Part shown: one piece after another, positions 49,801-61,523 of the stretch
Position numbering within the stretch: position 1 is the first letter of the stretch
Layout: every line of letters starts with the position of its first letter
Assembly: GCA_963855995.1 (NCBI GenBank)
Contig: OY979720.1
Span: 16,264,430-16,328,429, forward strand
Reading direction: 5' to 3'
Length of the DNA: 64,000 bases
From: Muricea muricata
Lineage: Eukaryota; Cnidaria; Anthozoa; Malacalcyonacea; Plexauridae
Position numbers and translations under genes: made by a program
Notes under the pieces: generated by a model
The model's database searches: none
Seen by the model: only the letters and a program-made list of their open reading frames with translations
What the model was told of the DNA's origin: nothing

Positions 49801-52800
49801 GCAACGGCTCAAAGTCCAGTGATACATTCACATCGAAGTGGGATACGTACATTAGTCTGATTAGCTTATCCATCTCCATGGCAACATTGCTGTTGTTGCT
49901 GGCACTGTATTCGTTAGTGAAGGAGCTTCGTACCACCCCGGGGAAAATAATCATAGGTTTGTCCACCTCTATACTGGTATATCAAACGGTGCTACTTGCG
50001 AGCCCGCTGTTTACTGAGGATGCGGTGGAATGCAGCATTACCGCTATATGTCTCCACTTCGCTATCTTGTCCACATTTGCTTGGATGGGCGTCATGAGTT
50101 TTGACGTGTGGAAAACCTTTGGCAAAAGCAGTAAGTATTTAATGGAAAAACTAATAATTGTATTGAGTTGATGAGATATGTCGCTATTCAGTAATCATTA
50201 TTTATACTTTTGTTCAAGTAAAGAAGATATTGCATTCTAAACCAACTTGGAGTAAAGTTTAAACGTACAATAATGAAAGTTAAGATCAATTTTGTAGACC
50301 AGAAAAGAGTAACAAAGAAGACTTCCACATTTTTGTACTACTGTTTGTACGTGGTTATCACTCCGGTGATAGTCGTCTTAACTGCAATTGCATTTGACAG
50401 AAGTGGAGTGATGTTGGTGTACTGGAGGGATGATGGTAAGTGGCCCACCACCACGACCTGGGCAAAATTTCATCACAAGAATAACTAATAGTTATAGAGT
50501 AACTTATCCACTCGAATAAATAATTTAACTCGTTCGGACAACCTTGAGACATTAAGAATAATGTCAAGTGTCCTACAAACTCGACGGATCGATAAACTTG
50601 GATGTCCTATCCTTCTTACGCTGACATTTTGACGCCATCGCCGACCGCGGTGATGTCGTAGATTATCAATAAGTCCCCTATTTTCTCCCACGTGAGCGAA
50701 GCCACTACCAGCCTGGGTTCAACCATGCAGAAATCATGGTCATGGTTCAACTAAGCTGAAATCATTTTTCGTGATTTCCGTGTTTCTTTGCGCTCTATCT
50801 GAGATTTCATGTGGGCGTGTTCCGAAACCTTACTGGCTTCAAATAAGAGCACTCACTCACTCTCTATATATGATAACCTTGGGAATCAAAAGTGATTTCG
50901 TGCAGTTGTCGAGCCGGGGCCACGATTTACTAGATAACAAACGCACGGATGTACGTCATACACAAACGCTAAAGTATATCCGTTGTAGCGTGGGCTAAAA
51001 ACTGAATTCAATATCTGAACAATGCAAGCAGAACTTTGATGCTTTGTTTGTATCGTTTCGGTAGTAAAATTTCCTATACTCATTTCTACGGCTTAAGGTT
51101 AACTGCACAATAACCTACACTGGCAACGTCAGTTCGGGATATGTCTGTGTGTACCTATGAGTCTAAGACTATGTGTATTATATTTTAATGGTATGGATTT
51201 TTTCAAGTTCAGAAAATTGATAAAAGCTTTGAATATCCACGCGCATGCACAGCGAAAATAGAGCTTTAGTACTAAAATATTGCAATTTTTCTAGGTGAAT
51301 CAAGGTCCTGTTGGATTGTGGACAACTTGTCCAATATTTTGTTCTTCAAGGTCCCAATTGGAATATCTCTTAGCCTGAACGTCATTGCCTTTATTTGGAC
51401 GATTTTTGGAATTAGGAGTGTGCGCAATGTATGTATACGATTGTATAGATACAATTATATAGATACCGCTTAAATTTGACAGGGTTCATTCAAGTGACGT
51501 CATCAGGTTATAGGATTCATGTCTCGTTCTTAAAAACTTTGGTTAAATAGTTTACCAAAGTTCATGCCACTGTTCAGAGCTCAACGCCGATATTTAGCGT
51601 TATATGAATGGGGCCATGGGGGAGCATGACTTCATGTCCATTGAGAGTAGAATCCCCTACGAGCAGGAGAACTTCGAACAACTTTGGATAGGTCTGGCTA
51701 GTTTGCATGCTTGAAACATTAATACCAAATTGTTTTTTGAAGAAATCAATGCAATACAACAGTTCAAGAAAAAACAACCAAGCAATCACCAGCAATGTCA
51801 AGATGTATGGGAAACTGAGTGTCGTGATGGGGTTAACATGGTTACTTGGGTTCTCTATCAAGTATTCTGTAATCCTCAAGTTTATTTATTTGGTCGTTAA
51901 CAACTTGCAAGGTAAATTCTCGTCGCGTAATTTTTATCAAAGTTTTATGTAATGAGATTGTGGACAAGGTTCAGTTGTAAAGTTTGTCCAAGATGTATTT
52001 AATTTCATCATGCATATATTTAACTTGTATTCAAGCTCACTTCAACAAGATCTCGATCATTGTTAGGCTACAATGCTTTGAAATCTTTAATCATTATAAA
52101 AATGGTGTGAGATAAGTTTAGACAAAGAAATTTTGTCAGTATAACTTATATAATGAAATTCAGAAGAAATTTTAAATGAAAGAAGTTTTAAAAAAAACAT
52201 CAAAAAATAGAATAAATTTAAAAGAATGAAATTTAAACTGAAGAAATTTTACTGCAATCGGTAGCAATTGTTGAGATATCTTGTTAATGAACAACTTATA
52301 TAATCAATTTTATTAAATTTTAACTGGATGACAACTTTATGAATTGAAGCCGACATGAAATTAATTAAGACGTCTTCATAGGCAATCTCAAACTGAGACG
52401 TGATGAAATGTAATTTAAAATTCATTAATAATTCAAAAAACAATTAAAAAAGAAATTATTGTCTAAATAGTATCTGTAAAACCCAGCTAAATTTGTCTTG
52501 ATCAATTTACTTTAGCTTGAATTTTTTTATCTCTTGTGGATCACATTGCCAAATAGTTGAGGATCTACAAATACGTTTGCAATTATTAAGCTTTAGCTAG
52601 TTATAGAGAGTACAAAACTGGATGTGTGCTTCGTGTTTTGACGTAGACATAATAGATAAAGAATGCATACTTGGTAACCAAGCCGGTGCCGAAAATTGTG
52701 AACATTCCGCAGTAATAAAAAAAGATGGCGCCGCGCGCGCCATCTTTTTTATTACTGCGGATTATTGATAAGGATAAGGATAAATCCGGGATATTGGATC

Positions 52801-53107
52801 GCAGCATGAGTGTGAAAAAACCCCACTTGGCTGTAGTGAACGACACCATTATTCCATTGCTCACAGCTAGATGACATGTAATGAATACGAGTTGTGCATC
52901 GTCTATAATGAATACACACCCTAAATATTATTGTTTTCCCGCTTAGGATTTTTTATCTTTCTCGCTTTTGTCACAAACAAACGCGTCATGGAAAAATGCA
53001 AAGCTTCTCGCCCATCTTGGAGTCAAGGATCGAATACCGCCATGAAAATTTCCTCTGGAAGCACAAACTTTCCTCTCATCAAGTGGGAGATGGTTGAAAA
53101 AATTTAA
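46806..53107 (+). CDS. Somatomedin-B domain seven-helix receptor 1
   Basis: Seven exons join to 670 codons plus stop: 46806-46872, 48287-48509, 49010-50130, 50298-50435, 51295-51428, 51743-51911 and 52947-53107. A signal peptide (residues 1-17, AIFLFFLSSTLTA) is followed by a somatomedin-B domain with all eight Cys (64, 68, 78, 80, 84, 90, 91, 98; DCCYDY). Next comes a Cys-rich ectodomain to about 373 with many N-glycosylation sites and two NxxCA..G modules. The seven helices begin near WDTYISLISLSISM. GLTWLLGF (TM6) and NNLQGFFIF (TM7) are class B/adhesion-type signatures. No GPS cleavage motif is obvious, which recalls Methuselah-like receptors. Ligand unknown. Exon 6 acceptor (tttttttgaag) was chosen for frame and TM6 continuity. 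Confidence 0.82.
47199..47357. mobile_element. Palindromic element in intron 1 of receptor 1
   Basis: Arms caattactttatgg ... ggatggcctgatccaaac and gtttggatcaggccatcc ... gtaaagtaattgtg. The centre contains gccgaaggcgag, as in other palindromes here. A partial copy with ggatggcctcatccaaac follows at about 47420-47440. Confidence 0.75.
48143..48263. mobile_element. Palindromic element just before exon 2 of receptor 1
   Basis: Arms acaattattcg ... gtgattatggtaaatattcac and gtgaatattcaccaataatcac ... cgaataatt, centre near gacttcgtctcc. It ends only about 25 bp before the exon 2 acceptor. Confidence 0.75.
52707..52760. repeat. Near-perfect 23-bp inverted repeat in the last intron of receptor 1
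   Basis: ccgcagtaat through gatggcg on the left, and cgccatc through attactgcgg on the right, around a GC-rich loop (ccgcgcg). It would form a strong hairpin in the pre-mRNA; no terminator role is implied in an animal gene. Confidence 0.85.
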
Positions 53108-53639
53108 TGACCATATATATAATGGTTTTAACCTATCTCATATATTGATAATAAACAGTAATAAATGAATAATAGCTATGTATAATGTTCGTAGATTAGT
53201 AAGTAATGAGTGTGGTACATATATACACTGTTAATTAAACGTAAATAAAAAAGTAGTAAGCAAGAAATAGAATAATGAATATAAAGAAAATATGCTTTAC
53301 ATAGAGACAAGAGTAAAAATTGATGTAAACTCTGATGTCACACAAATATTAATGTTAAATATCCTACATTGCGTAATATGTTATATTACAGTGGCAAAGT
53401 CGAGCCCGATAATTCGCTAGGGCATGGGAGTAATGCTTTGCGAATTTTGACTTCTTTAGTAACAGTTAGAAAGTTTTTACGGTTGACCAAGACGGAAATA
53501 TTTATAATTTGCATAGAATGACGAACTTCTCAGGCTCTCTGGCTTTGCCATGTCATTCATTGTGTCTGCATATCGTACATAATGTGGTCAAGTTCGCTTT
53601 TTCAAGTTGTTCACCGTTAGAGAGCCCAGGGTAAATTTA

Positions 53640-54960
53640 TATTGACGTTACTCTTCGTTGGACACGCTCTATTAGATCTTTGCCTGACGGACTAATTCTG
53701 GACACTAGTTGTATGCCCGAAAACGGTGTTCTAGTTTGGAATTGAATTAACAATTCTTTCCATTTTTTCATGTAACATGTTCATCGGCACCCAATTAAAA
53801 ATGGCTGGATTGATAATTTGGATTCTTATCTGGATTGATTCTGGATTTTTTTCATCAACATATTTCCAATAACTGAACTCGAACAATGAGTATAAAAAGC
53901 AATGGTCCCAGTTTTGTCTCCTGTGGAGCCCCACTATATAGGAATCCTACCCCATTCCGAGAAACAGTCCTTCGCTAGTTCCACTCGTTGCTTCCAATCA
54001 GTCAAAACGCCTATAATCCAGTTTACAACAAAAGCTGAAATTGGAAGCTGGCAGATTTTGTTAACCAATATTGTGTGGTCAATTAAGTCAAAGGCCTTGT
54101 GGTATTTGAATAGAAAAACACGTACCAGAGAGTAGAGACTACAAAGAGGGACCACTTCAGTCAAAAAAGCGTAAGGTGCTGTCGTGATGATTCGTCATGG
54201 GCGCCATGTTCCTAGCCAGTGCCCTAAACAGAAGCATTTCCCCCCGGTATTAGTACCCATTTTTTATATTTCAGGGGGGAAATGCTTCTGTTTAGGGCAC
54301 TGGCTAGGAACATGGCGCCCATGACGAATATTGAATGCTTGTCTCCCCCTGAAATATTGAAAATGGATACTAATACCGGGGGGAAATGCTTCTGTTTAGG
54401 GCACTGGCTAGGAACATGGCGCCCATGACGAATCATCACGACAACACCTTACGCTTTTTTGACTGAAGTGGTCCCTCTTTGTAGTCTCTACTCTTTGCAC
54501 GTACTGAATTTCTTGTTCCATCGGTTGCCTTGGTCAAATTGTATAGCATACTAGAGCTAACGTTGCAGATGACCCAGGTGCGCTACCGCACTAGTTTTGA
54601 TCAATACATTCCAAAATGGCTGGGGCTACAAACTTTTCAATGATAAACTCTTCGGCCAACTTGGACAAAGAACATGTAAGTGATATTTGTTTTTGTCAGA
54701 AACAGGTTTGTCCTTTGGAATAGAGGTTACGTTAGCTAACTTCCATACATCTGGCAGCTTTTGGTCATGTAAATTGGAAAAAGCTATTTAAAAGAACGGA
54801 AAGTGGGTTTTCTAGAATATCGGCAAAGTCCTTGAGAATATGATTCGGAATATTCTCCGGTCCGGGTGCTTTTGAGGGACGGAGAGATATGAGTTTAAAG
54901 TTGATATTGACCATCGCGTTGCTAGGTGTGGAATTTGATCTCTGGAGTTTTTCATAATAT
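53640..54960 (-). mobile_element. Decayed LINE reverse-transcriptase domain, split by an insertion
   Basis: Minus-strand fragments follow the order of a non-LTR reverse transcriptase: SLRPSKAPGPENIPNHILKD, FFQF, SKLAEEFIIEKFV, then after the insertion YHKAFDLIDHTILVNKI, NWIIGVLTDWKQRV, GAPQETKLGPLLFIL (the GVPQG motif, altered), and NWVPMNMLHEKME. Several stops and frameshifts, and the YxDD region is not readable, so it is dead. L2/CR1-like by feel; clade not certain. Confidence 0.8.
54126..54497. mobile_element. Foldback element inserted in the LINE remnant
   Basis: Arms of about 135-150 bp are almost identical inverted copies, running from agagtagagactacaaagag to the ggtattagta segment, with a third, partial copy between them (aatgcttctgtttagggcac). 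The 7-bp duplication cacgtac flanks both ends (54119-54125 and 54498-54504). It separates two parts of the reverse-transcriptase frame, so it is younger than the LINE copy. Confidence 0.85.
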
Positions 54961-55029
54961 TTATAATAATTTACTATTATTCATAATTACTTATTCTTCT
55001 ATAGGCTCTAAGAATGAATTTTCTATTAA

Positions 55030-55570
55030 GGTGGCTCCCTACAGTTGCAGGGCAAATCTATATAGATCAGTGTGGAGCTTCGCCGACCGGCAAACGTTTT
55101 GAAATGAACAACACATGAAAAGCTGTGTTTTGAGGTTTTCTACGGCGAAATCACCAAGTGTTCTGTACATGATAAAAAATTTGTGAAACCTAAACAGTAT
55201 GTATGTTTTCAACTGGTCTTTTCTGTTTTTCGACCGCGTTTTCGTAAGCTTTTACGCTTAGCTCTTTCTGAAATGTTTTTCGTATGTCGAGTCGAAATTT
55301 TATCACGTCAGCAATGATTTTATGGATTTTAGCCTTGATTATTCGCTGTTTCCTTCGGTGTGAAATTAAGCATTAAAACTGCACTGAAATAGAACGATAT
55401 AGTTACCATAGCAACGCCTATTTTGTTTTTATTTTTCAATATATACACATCAAACACCTTCATATCTTTCCTGAAAGCATTCGCATTGCCCTGTTTAGTC
55501 AGTAAAAATTTCGTTGCAAGCTGATGTGTCTTGAAAAGCCTAACATTTTATGCTACTATAGGGAGCCACC
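55030..55570. mobile_element. TTAA-flanked MITE, piggyBac-like
   Basis: Ends ggtggctccctac and tatagggagccacc, with TTAA at 55026-55029 and 55571-55574. TTAA duplication is the mark of piggyBac-type elements. 541 bp, no transposase. A lone related end (ttaaggtggctcgatacag) occurs at about 61000. Confidence 0.75.
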
Positions 55571-55574
55571 TTAA

Positions 55575-58500
55575 ACTTGTCAATTCTTCTGATGACAAAC
55601 ATTCTGCATTTTCGATTTGAATACAACTTTTAAGATTCAAACTGTTATCCATTCCACTAAGAAGTTTGACCTCGCTCAATGGTCTCCCATGGACTCACAA
55701 AACTTCCAAGGTTGGACTTGGTCCTGATATCGGTTTAAAGTAGAGACAAACGCGACCGACGATCTAATCGTCTATAAATGTGCTCTTCAACCAAGTTTCA
55801 GTAATTAAAAATAAGTCTATGCCCATAGATTTGCTAAAAACTGGAATTTCGCCAACCTTGGGAGTAAGGAAAATGACATTGACTAAAAGAATATTGGGCA
55901 CAAACATTCGTTTGCAAGTTGGTCCCTTTCGTAAAACCGCCTCCTGGCCTTCAATTCTCTAAAACAAATTTGTTTGTGGGGAGTTCTATATTTTCCTGTC
56001 TTCCTGATGCCTTTCTGCATTTAAGCGATGTGACATCGAGTTATATTTTCTTTTGTAAACTGTATTCAAATCGGTCATTATTAAGTACAATTATAGATCT
56101 TTGCTGATACTATATTACATCAGTCACCTTGACATGTTTACGACATGCAGTTACGACAAATTAAAACCAACGTTTAATAAAACTCGTAGGATCTTTATTT
56201 TGCCAGGCGGTAAAGCTGAAATATAAGCCCTTAATTTATGCATGACATATATTTCTACCCGTTAAAAATACGTTTCTTCGCAAAATGTTTCTTTTTGGCT
56301 TTAACTTCGACTCTGACTTCTATATTATAACAAAATATACTTAGTTTACGGGTTAGATGCAAACATTTTGGAGTTTTTACGACACCCGCAAATTCAATTA
56401 ACACTCATTGGATTTTTCGTCATTGGTGGTGTGGCACAACACTTATTTTCCCTTCCAATTTCTTTAATATGGTTTTAGTGGGCGACATTTATTAATGCTA
56501 CACGTCCCAGTACATGTAATGTGTTTTTGGTCTAGCAGTTCATCAGTTCGTGTTTTGCCGCTATAATCCTTACATAAATCTCGTTATCGGTAAATCATTT
56601 TGTATTTTGGTTACTTTTAATCTGCTCCCACTCACGCAAGCGAAATTACCGAAAGTCGGCCAAGCCATCGGAATAAGATTTGTTTAAGTGTCAGTTCAAG
56701 CAAAACAAATCTGGACTTATATACAGCGTTAGTAGCGCCGCAATACTGAAAAAAATATAGCTAAGGCTGCATATAGGATATTCCACTACTTAAAAGCACG
56801 TTCGAAGGACCCATAGCTTGCTCGAAACATCTAGAAGATCTGTTTGAATCACTTAGGTCAGCGTCCTTGGGTACGTAGTAGTCATGGGCGTAGTGATTAG
56901 AGAGATTATCACGCCCAACCAGTATAGAAAATGGATGAAACTCAGGCAAAATAATGAAGTGTGGGGAATGAAACTCGGATAAACCGACTTCAAAACAATG
57001 ATCGTTTTGATACGAGGACAATCCACCCACTCGTAAGATTGTAATTAGGGCCATCAAAAAAACTTTTAATACAATACAAACTTTTCAGGTGGTAATTACG
57101 TCTTTGAAGATGCATTTTCCGATAATGTGTGAATTCCAATATATAAAATGTTCCATCTCGCCGCCAATTAAAGCTGCATCATGGACCTCACATGTGTCGA
57201 GTACATCTTACATACATTTTCTAAAAACCAGATAAGCATACCCCATCCACCCACACCACTCCCAAAGCAGAATTCTTCGCTGCGTTCTGGCCTTCGTTCT
57301 CGGTGTTTTAACCCGTTTATGATTAAAAAAAAAAGAAACCGGAGTCAGTCTTATTTTACTGAAGACAAATTGTCTCTAAACGATATTAATTAAGCCAAAA
57401 ACACATATTGCTGAAAATAATTTATACGTCAGGATCATCTGGTTACATAATATTTTCAAAGTTTCACCGTCATCAATGAGTGTTAACTTATAAAAAATGC
57501 ATTTCATTCGTTACGTTTTGCGGTTTTATAGTATAAAGCAAATGACAATATAAGCATATGCCATAATACAGTCTGTCCTATGGCTACGGCTTCGAGTCTT
57601 TTTTTTTTATTTTTGTGATATATGTAGTCATTGATGGAATTGATTAAATAGTCCATCAGTTGCACGACATGTTTGTAAACCTACTCGACAGGAGACAATG
57701 TTTTTTTACTGCAAGAAAATAAATCCAGGTTAATGACAGACGTGTCAGCAAAGTAGATGTTTTTTCTGAGCGTCTGCTGCCTTCCACACCAATACTTTTG
57801 TAAGTAAACTGTCTTTGTCGGTTTAGATACAAGTCTTTTGTTTGATATAGGACGTTTATTAAAAAATTAGTGCAACTAACGTTATTAATGACAACATTAA
57901 TACATTGTGAAATTAAAACTTAACACCGGACATTGAATATATATATATACATGCATATATACTGTATATAGTCGGTTTGTTACACACAACATGTCCGGGC
58001 TTGTGAATAGAAAAAACGCTGAAAAATCAGACGAATTGAATGTCACTACGAAGTTAATTGATTCAGTGCTATGTCATATTCCCGGGATTGTTTCAAAAAA
58101 TATAATAGTTTATTTGTGCAAGGATATAATTAAATCCCTTATAAGAAGATTGATGTAGTTGGAAATTTGATGAGGTATATTATTACAAACGGCATGAATA
58201 ATTAATGCTTTGTCCTTGGTCAATATAAACTCGAAAAGCAAGCAAAACGTAAGTTTGTTCAAGCGAAGCACTTCGACAGTGCTGTAAGGCTGCAGCCGGT
58301 CGATAAAATTGTATTACAAATTAAAACTGACGTTGCACGTTTCCTGAAGAACATTTCCAGTTAAGGCGAGATTGAGTTAAACAGTTGCTGCAAGGTGAGT
58401 GCAAAAGTGCTTCCAAATGTGATTTTCAGCAAGCTTAAGCTTTGATTCTTAGCATAAAGTCAACACTTTATGATGCATGCAGATGCCCTTAAAAGTTAGA

Positions 58501-59313
58501 CCGACAGGCTTTATCATTCTTCGAGGAAAACGGTAAACTGCAAAATTCAGACATTTCTTCCACGCTAAGAACTGACTAAAGTGCAATAAACCAAGCAAAA
58601 TAGCATTAAATATCTAATCGAAAATAAATGACAAAACTCGGTTTAAATCAGTCGACAGTCATACCTTTCGTCTGTTATGCAATGTCTTGACACATTCTTG
58701 AGCAAACCATAAAAGGGTAAACATTTGTGTTATTTCAAAGTTTAAAAAGGGTTATGAAAAACGAAGTGTGTAAAAACAATTTCTCAAGAGCAAAATACCA
58801 TGGCCCATCTCTGACTTCTACAAAGTCGTTTTGTCATTGAGTCTCAGTCGCGTTGTTTAGCAGTTTCACTGGCTGACTTGGCTTGAAGAATCCAAAACAA
58901 GTTTCTTTAGTAAGGCAAATGTTGTAGTACAGCCCAGCAGTAGCTACAGCCCAGTTCTCATCCAGCAAAGCAACAACATTTGCGCCATAAGCACATTGTA
59001 CATGGAAGATCAAAAATAAAGCATGGCTCCTGTACATGTAGTCTTTTCTTTCGTTTTGGCCCCACGCGTGACTGATCATATATACGATCTTAATTACCAC
59101 CAATTGTCAAGCTGGTGCAGCGAAACGTAGCGTTTGTTGCTTCAATGTCTATTTTGTAATCCAAGTGTGGTTTCACCGGAATGGTTGAAAACAAAGGGGA
59201 ACGCACTTCGCGCTACTGTATTATTTTGAGAGTAAAAATCAGTGCGGTTTTATGTCAATTTTGCTATTAATTATAGCAATATGTATGGTGATAGGCTGCA
59301 GACTTCTTAATAT
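55575..59313. other. Intergenic between receptor genes, no gene recognised
   Basis: AT-rich. Open frames on the minus strand near 56761-57057 and 58834-59103 have no recognised domain. A short AT run lies near 57938. Confidence 0.35.
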
Positions 59314-60499
59314 CTGCATCAGTTTGTTGTCGCGGGCAGCGCTAGTGATCAACTGGTAGCAAATCAGTTCAAACTTCAAAGTAGAAATTAGAATATCTCA
59401 AGAGCGAAGATAGATGTTATGGTCTCAGATATATCCCTCAGGCTGATCACTGGTACTGCTCGTTTGGATCGAAAAAAATCATAAACAGAATTAAAGTGCC
59501 ACTGCAACGAAAAAATCTTTCATCCAATTTTAAACACAACAGAACAACATTTCCATACGAGCCTTAATAGCGTTTTCAGTTTCTCGATATCTTGTTTCGT
59601 TTAGATATTAAGGTTTTTTGAAACATGCAAATTAGGTGTTTCTGACGTCATCTACTCACGAATAATAAATTACATTTATCAAATGGTGAATATCTCTGTA
59701 ATCAGCTGGCAGAAATTTTTCACACTTTGCATGACTATAAAAATTTGGTAATTTCACGCCACTATTCCTGTTGTGTTGTTGCAACATAAACGGTTTTAGA
59801 ATAAAAGCTTTTAAACTGTAAAATAAATATCTTAATTTTCATTTTTCCTTTACACTGTATAATTATCTAAATTCAATATTTGTGATCTAAATGTACATAC
59901 AACCATTGTATTATGTGCAGTGAAGTAAATATCGTTTAACAGGAGAGAAATAAGAAATTTGTGTTTTTCAAATACAAGACATTTGCATCCGAACGATCTC
60001 CATGGCAACAGCATAGTGTGAACAGTAGTGTGCGTTTACCTGATTACCACACTCGTGCAAAGTTAGAAAAGGTTCTTGCCATTACATCCAAAGATATTCA
60101 TTATTTTAGATATATAATTTATTATTCGTGAGTAAATGACGTCAAGAGACATCTAATTTGCATACTTTAAAAACCTAAATATCTCGAAACCAAAACGAGA
60201 TTGTGAGAAACTGAAAACGCCATTTTAACTCATCTAGAAATGTTGCTCTGTTGTGTTTAAAATTGGATCAAAAATTTTTTCGTTGCAGTGGCACTTTAAT
60301 AACTGCATCAGTTTGTTGTCACGGGCAGCGCTAGTGATCAACTGGTAGCAAATCAGTTCAAACTTCAAAGTAGAAATTAGAATATCCCAAGAGCGAAGAT
60401 AGATGTTATGGTCTCAGATATATCCCTCAGGCTGATCACTGGTACCGTTCGTTTGGATCGAATCATCCATTTTAAGAAAAAAATCATAAACAGAATTAA
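59314..60499. repeat. Direct duplication of about 190 bp flanking a MITE
   Basis: ctgcatcagtttgttgtc through ataaacagaattaa occurs at 59314-59494 and 60303-60499. The copies differ by a 16-bp indel and a few substitutions. The element at 59495-60295 lies exactly between them. Confidence 0.85.
59495..60295. mobile_element. TTAA-flanked foldback MITE
   Basis: Ends agtgccactgcaacg and cgttgcagtggcact, with TTAA on both sides. The inverted arms extend far inward (tctcgatatcttg / gagattgtgag region; cacgaataataaatt / aatttattattcgtg), making most of the 801 bp self-complementary. No transposase. Confidence 0.85.
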
Positions 60500-61523
60500 C
60501 GGTTTTTCTTCACAAACGCGAGTCGTATATATAGGGTTTTTTATTAGTCGATATCTGGAAGACAATTGACAGCAACCAGCGTGTAACAGCGCCTGATAGT
60601 AAATATGCATGCATATACTTTCACGTTGACAAATTGACAATGGAAACAAGTGACAGCCTAGCCTATAAACTTAATATTTCGTAAAATAAACGCTGCCTCT
60701 CGTTTTCAATGTAGTATTTTAACTAACGCCTTACTATATATGAAGTTTTTACTTAGGATTTGCTAACTTACCTAATAGAATGATATTGTTTTTATATAAG
60801 CATCCAATCGAGTATTTTAACCAGTTTTTGTGTTAAAATTAATTACTTACCAGCCTGCAATCAGTTGTTGTGGATTTTTTCGTCATGTGTTCGTTTCAAA
60901 AAAAGCTATAAACCGATGGCAAACTTGCGTTTTTTCGTTCGAAACCTCCACTCCAATTTTTAAGCAGCCATTTTGTTTTCTCAACTAACAAGATAGTCTT
61001 AAGGTGGCTCGATACAGTTTTCAAAAATTAAGCTATTGATTGCTAAACATCTTTTGTTTTCGTATTGTTAAGTTTTACGAAGTTTGTATTGAATTGATCA
61101 CGTATTTTTAGATTTGGTATTTCAAATTATGACACTCAATGAATAAAATTATTTCAATATTATGGGTCGAAGTTTGGTATGGTGACCCTATTTTTTCCTT
61201 GCATTAGATCACAACCAACATGCACTAAGATTGTACAATGCCAGTTTCTTAAACTAGCACATTCATTTTCTAAAATTGAATTTCGAATTTAAATACGTGA
61301 TCAAATCGAAAATCCACATGTACTTTCAAGGGCCAGCATCTCGCATGACCTACAATACTCGATGCCTCGTGAATATTGGTTGTCAACGCAATGACTAACC
61401 CGATTTATTATACGTAATACCATGATATGAGGGAAATTAGTGATTAAATGTCCCCGAAAGCCGAAGGTTTGTGGAATTCCAACCCACTTTATATTATATA
61501 CTTGCAGATTTAGAAAGAAAAGA

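Noticed and set aside
56761-57057. 98-codon minus-strand frame
   Set aside because: No domain, no splice context and no conservation evidence in the window.
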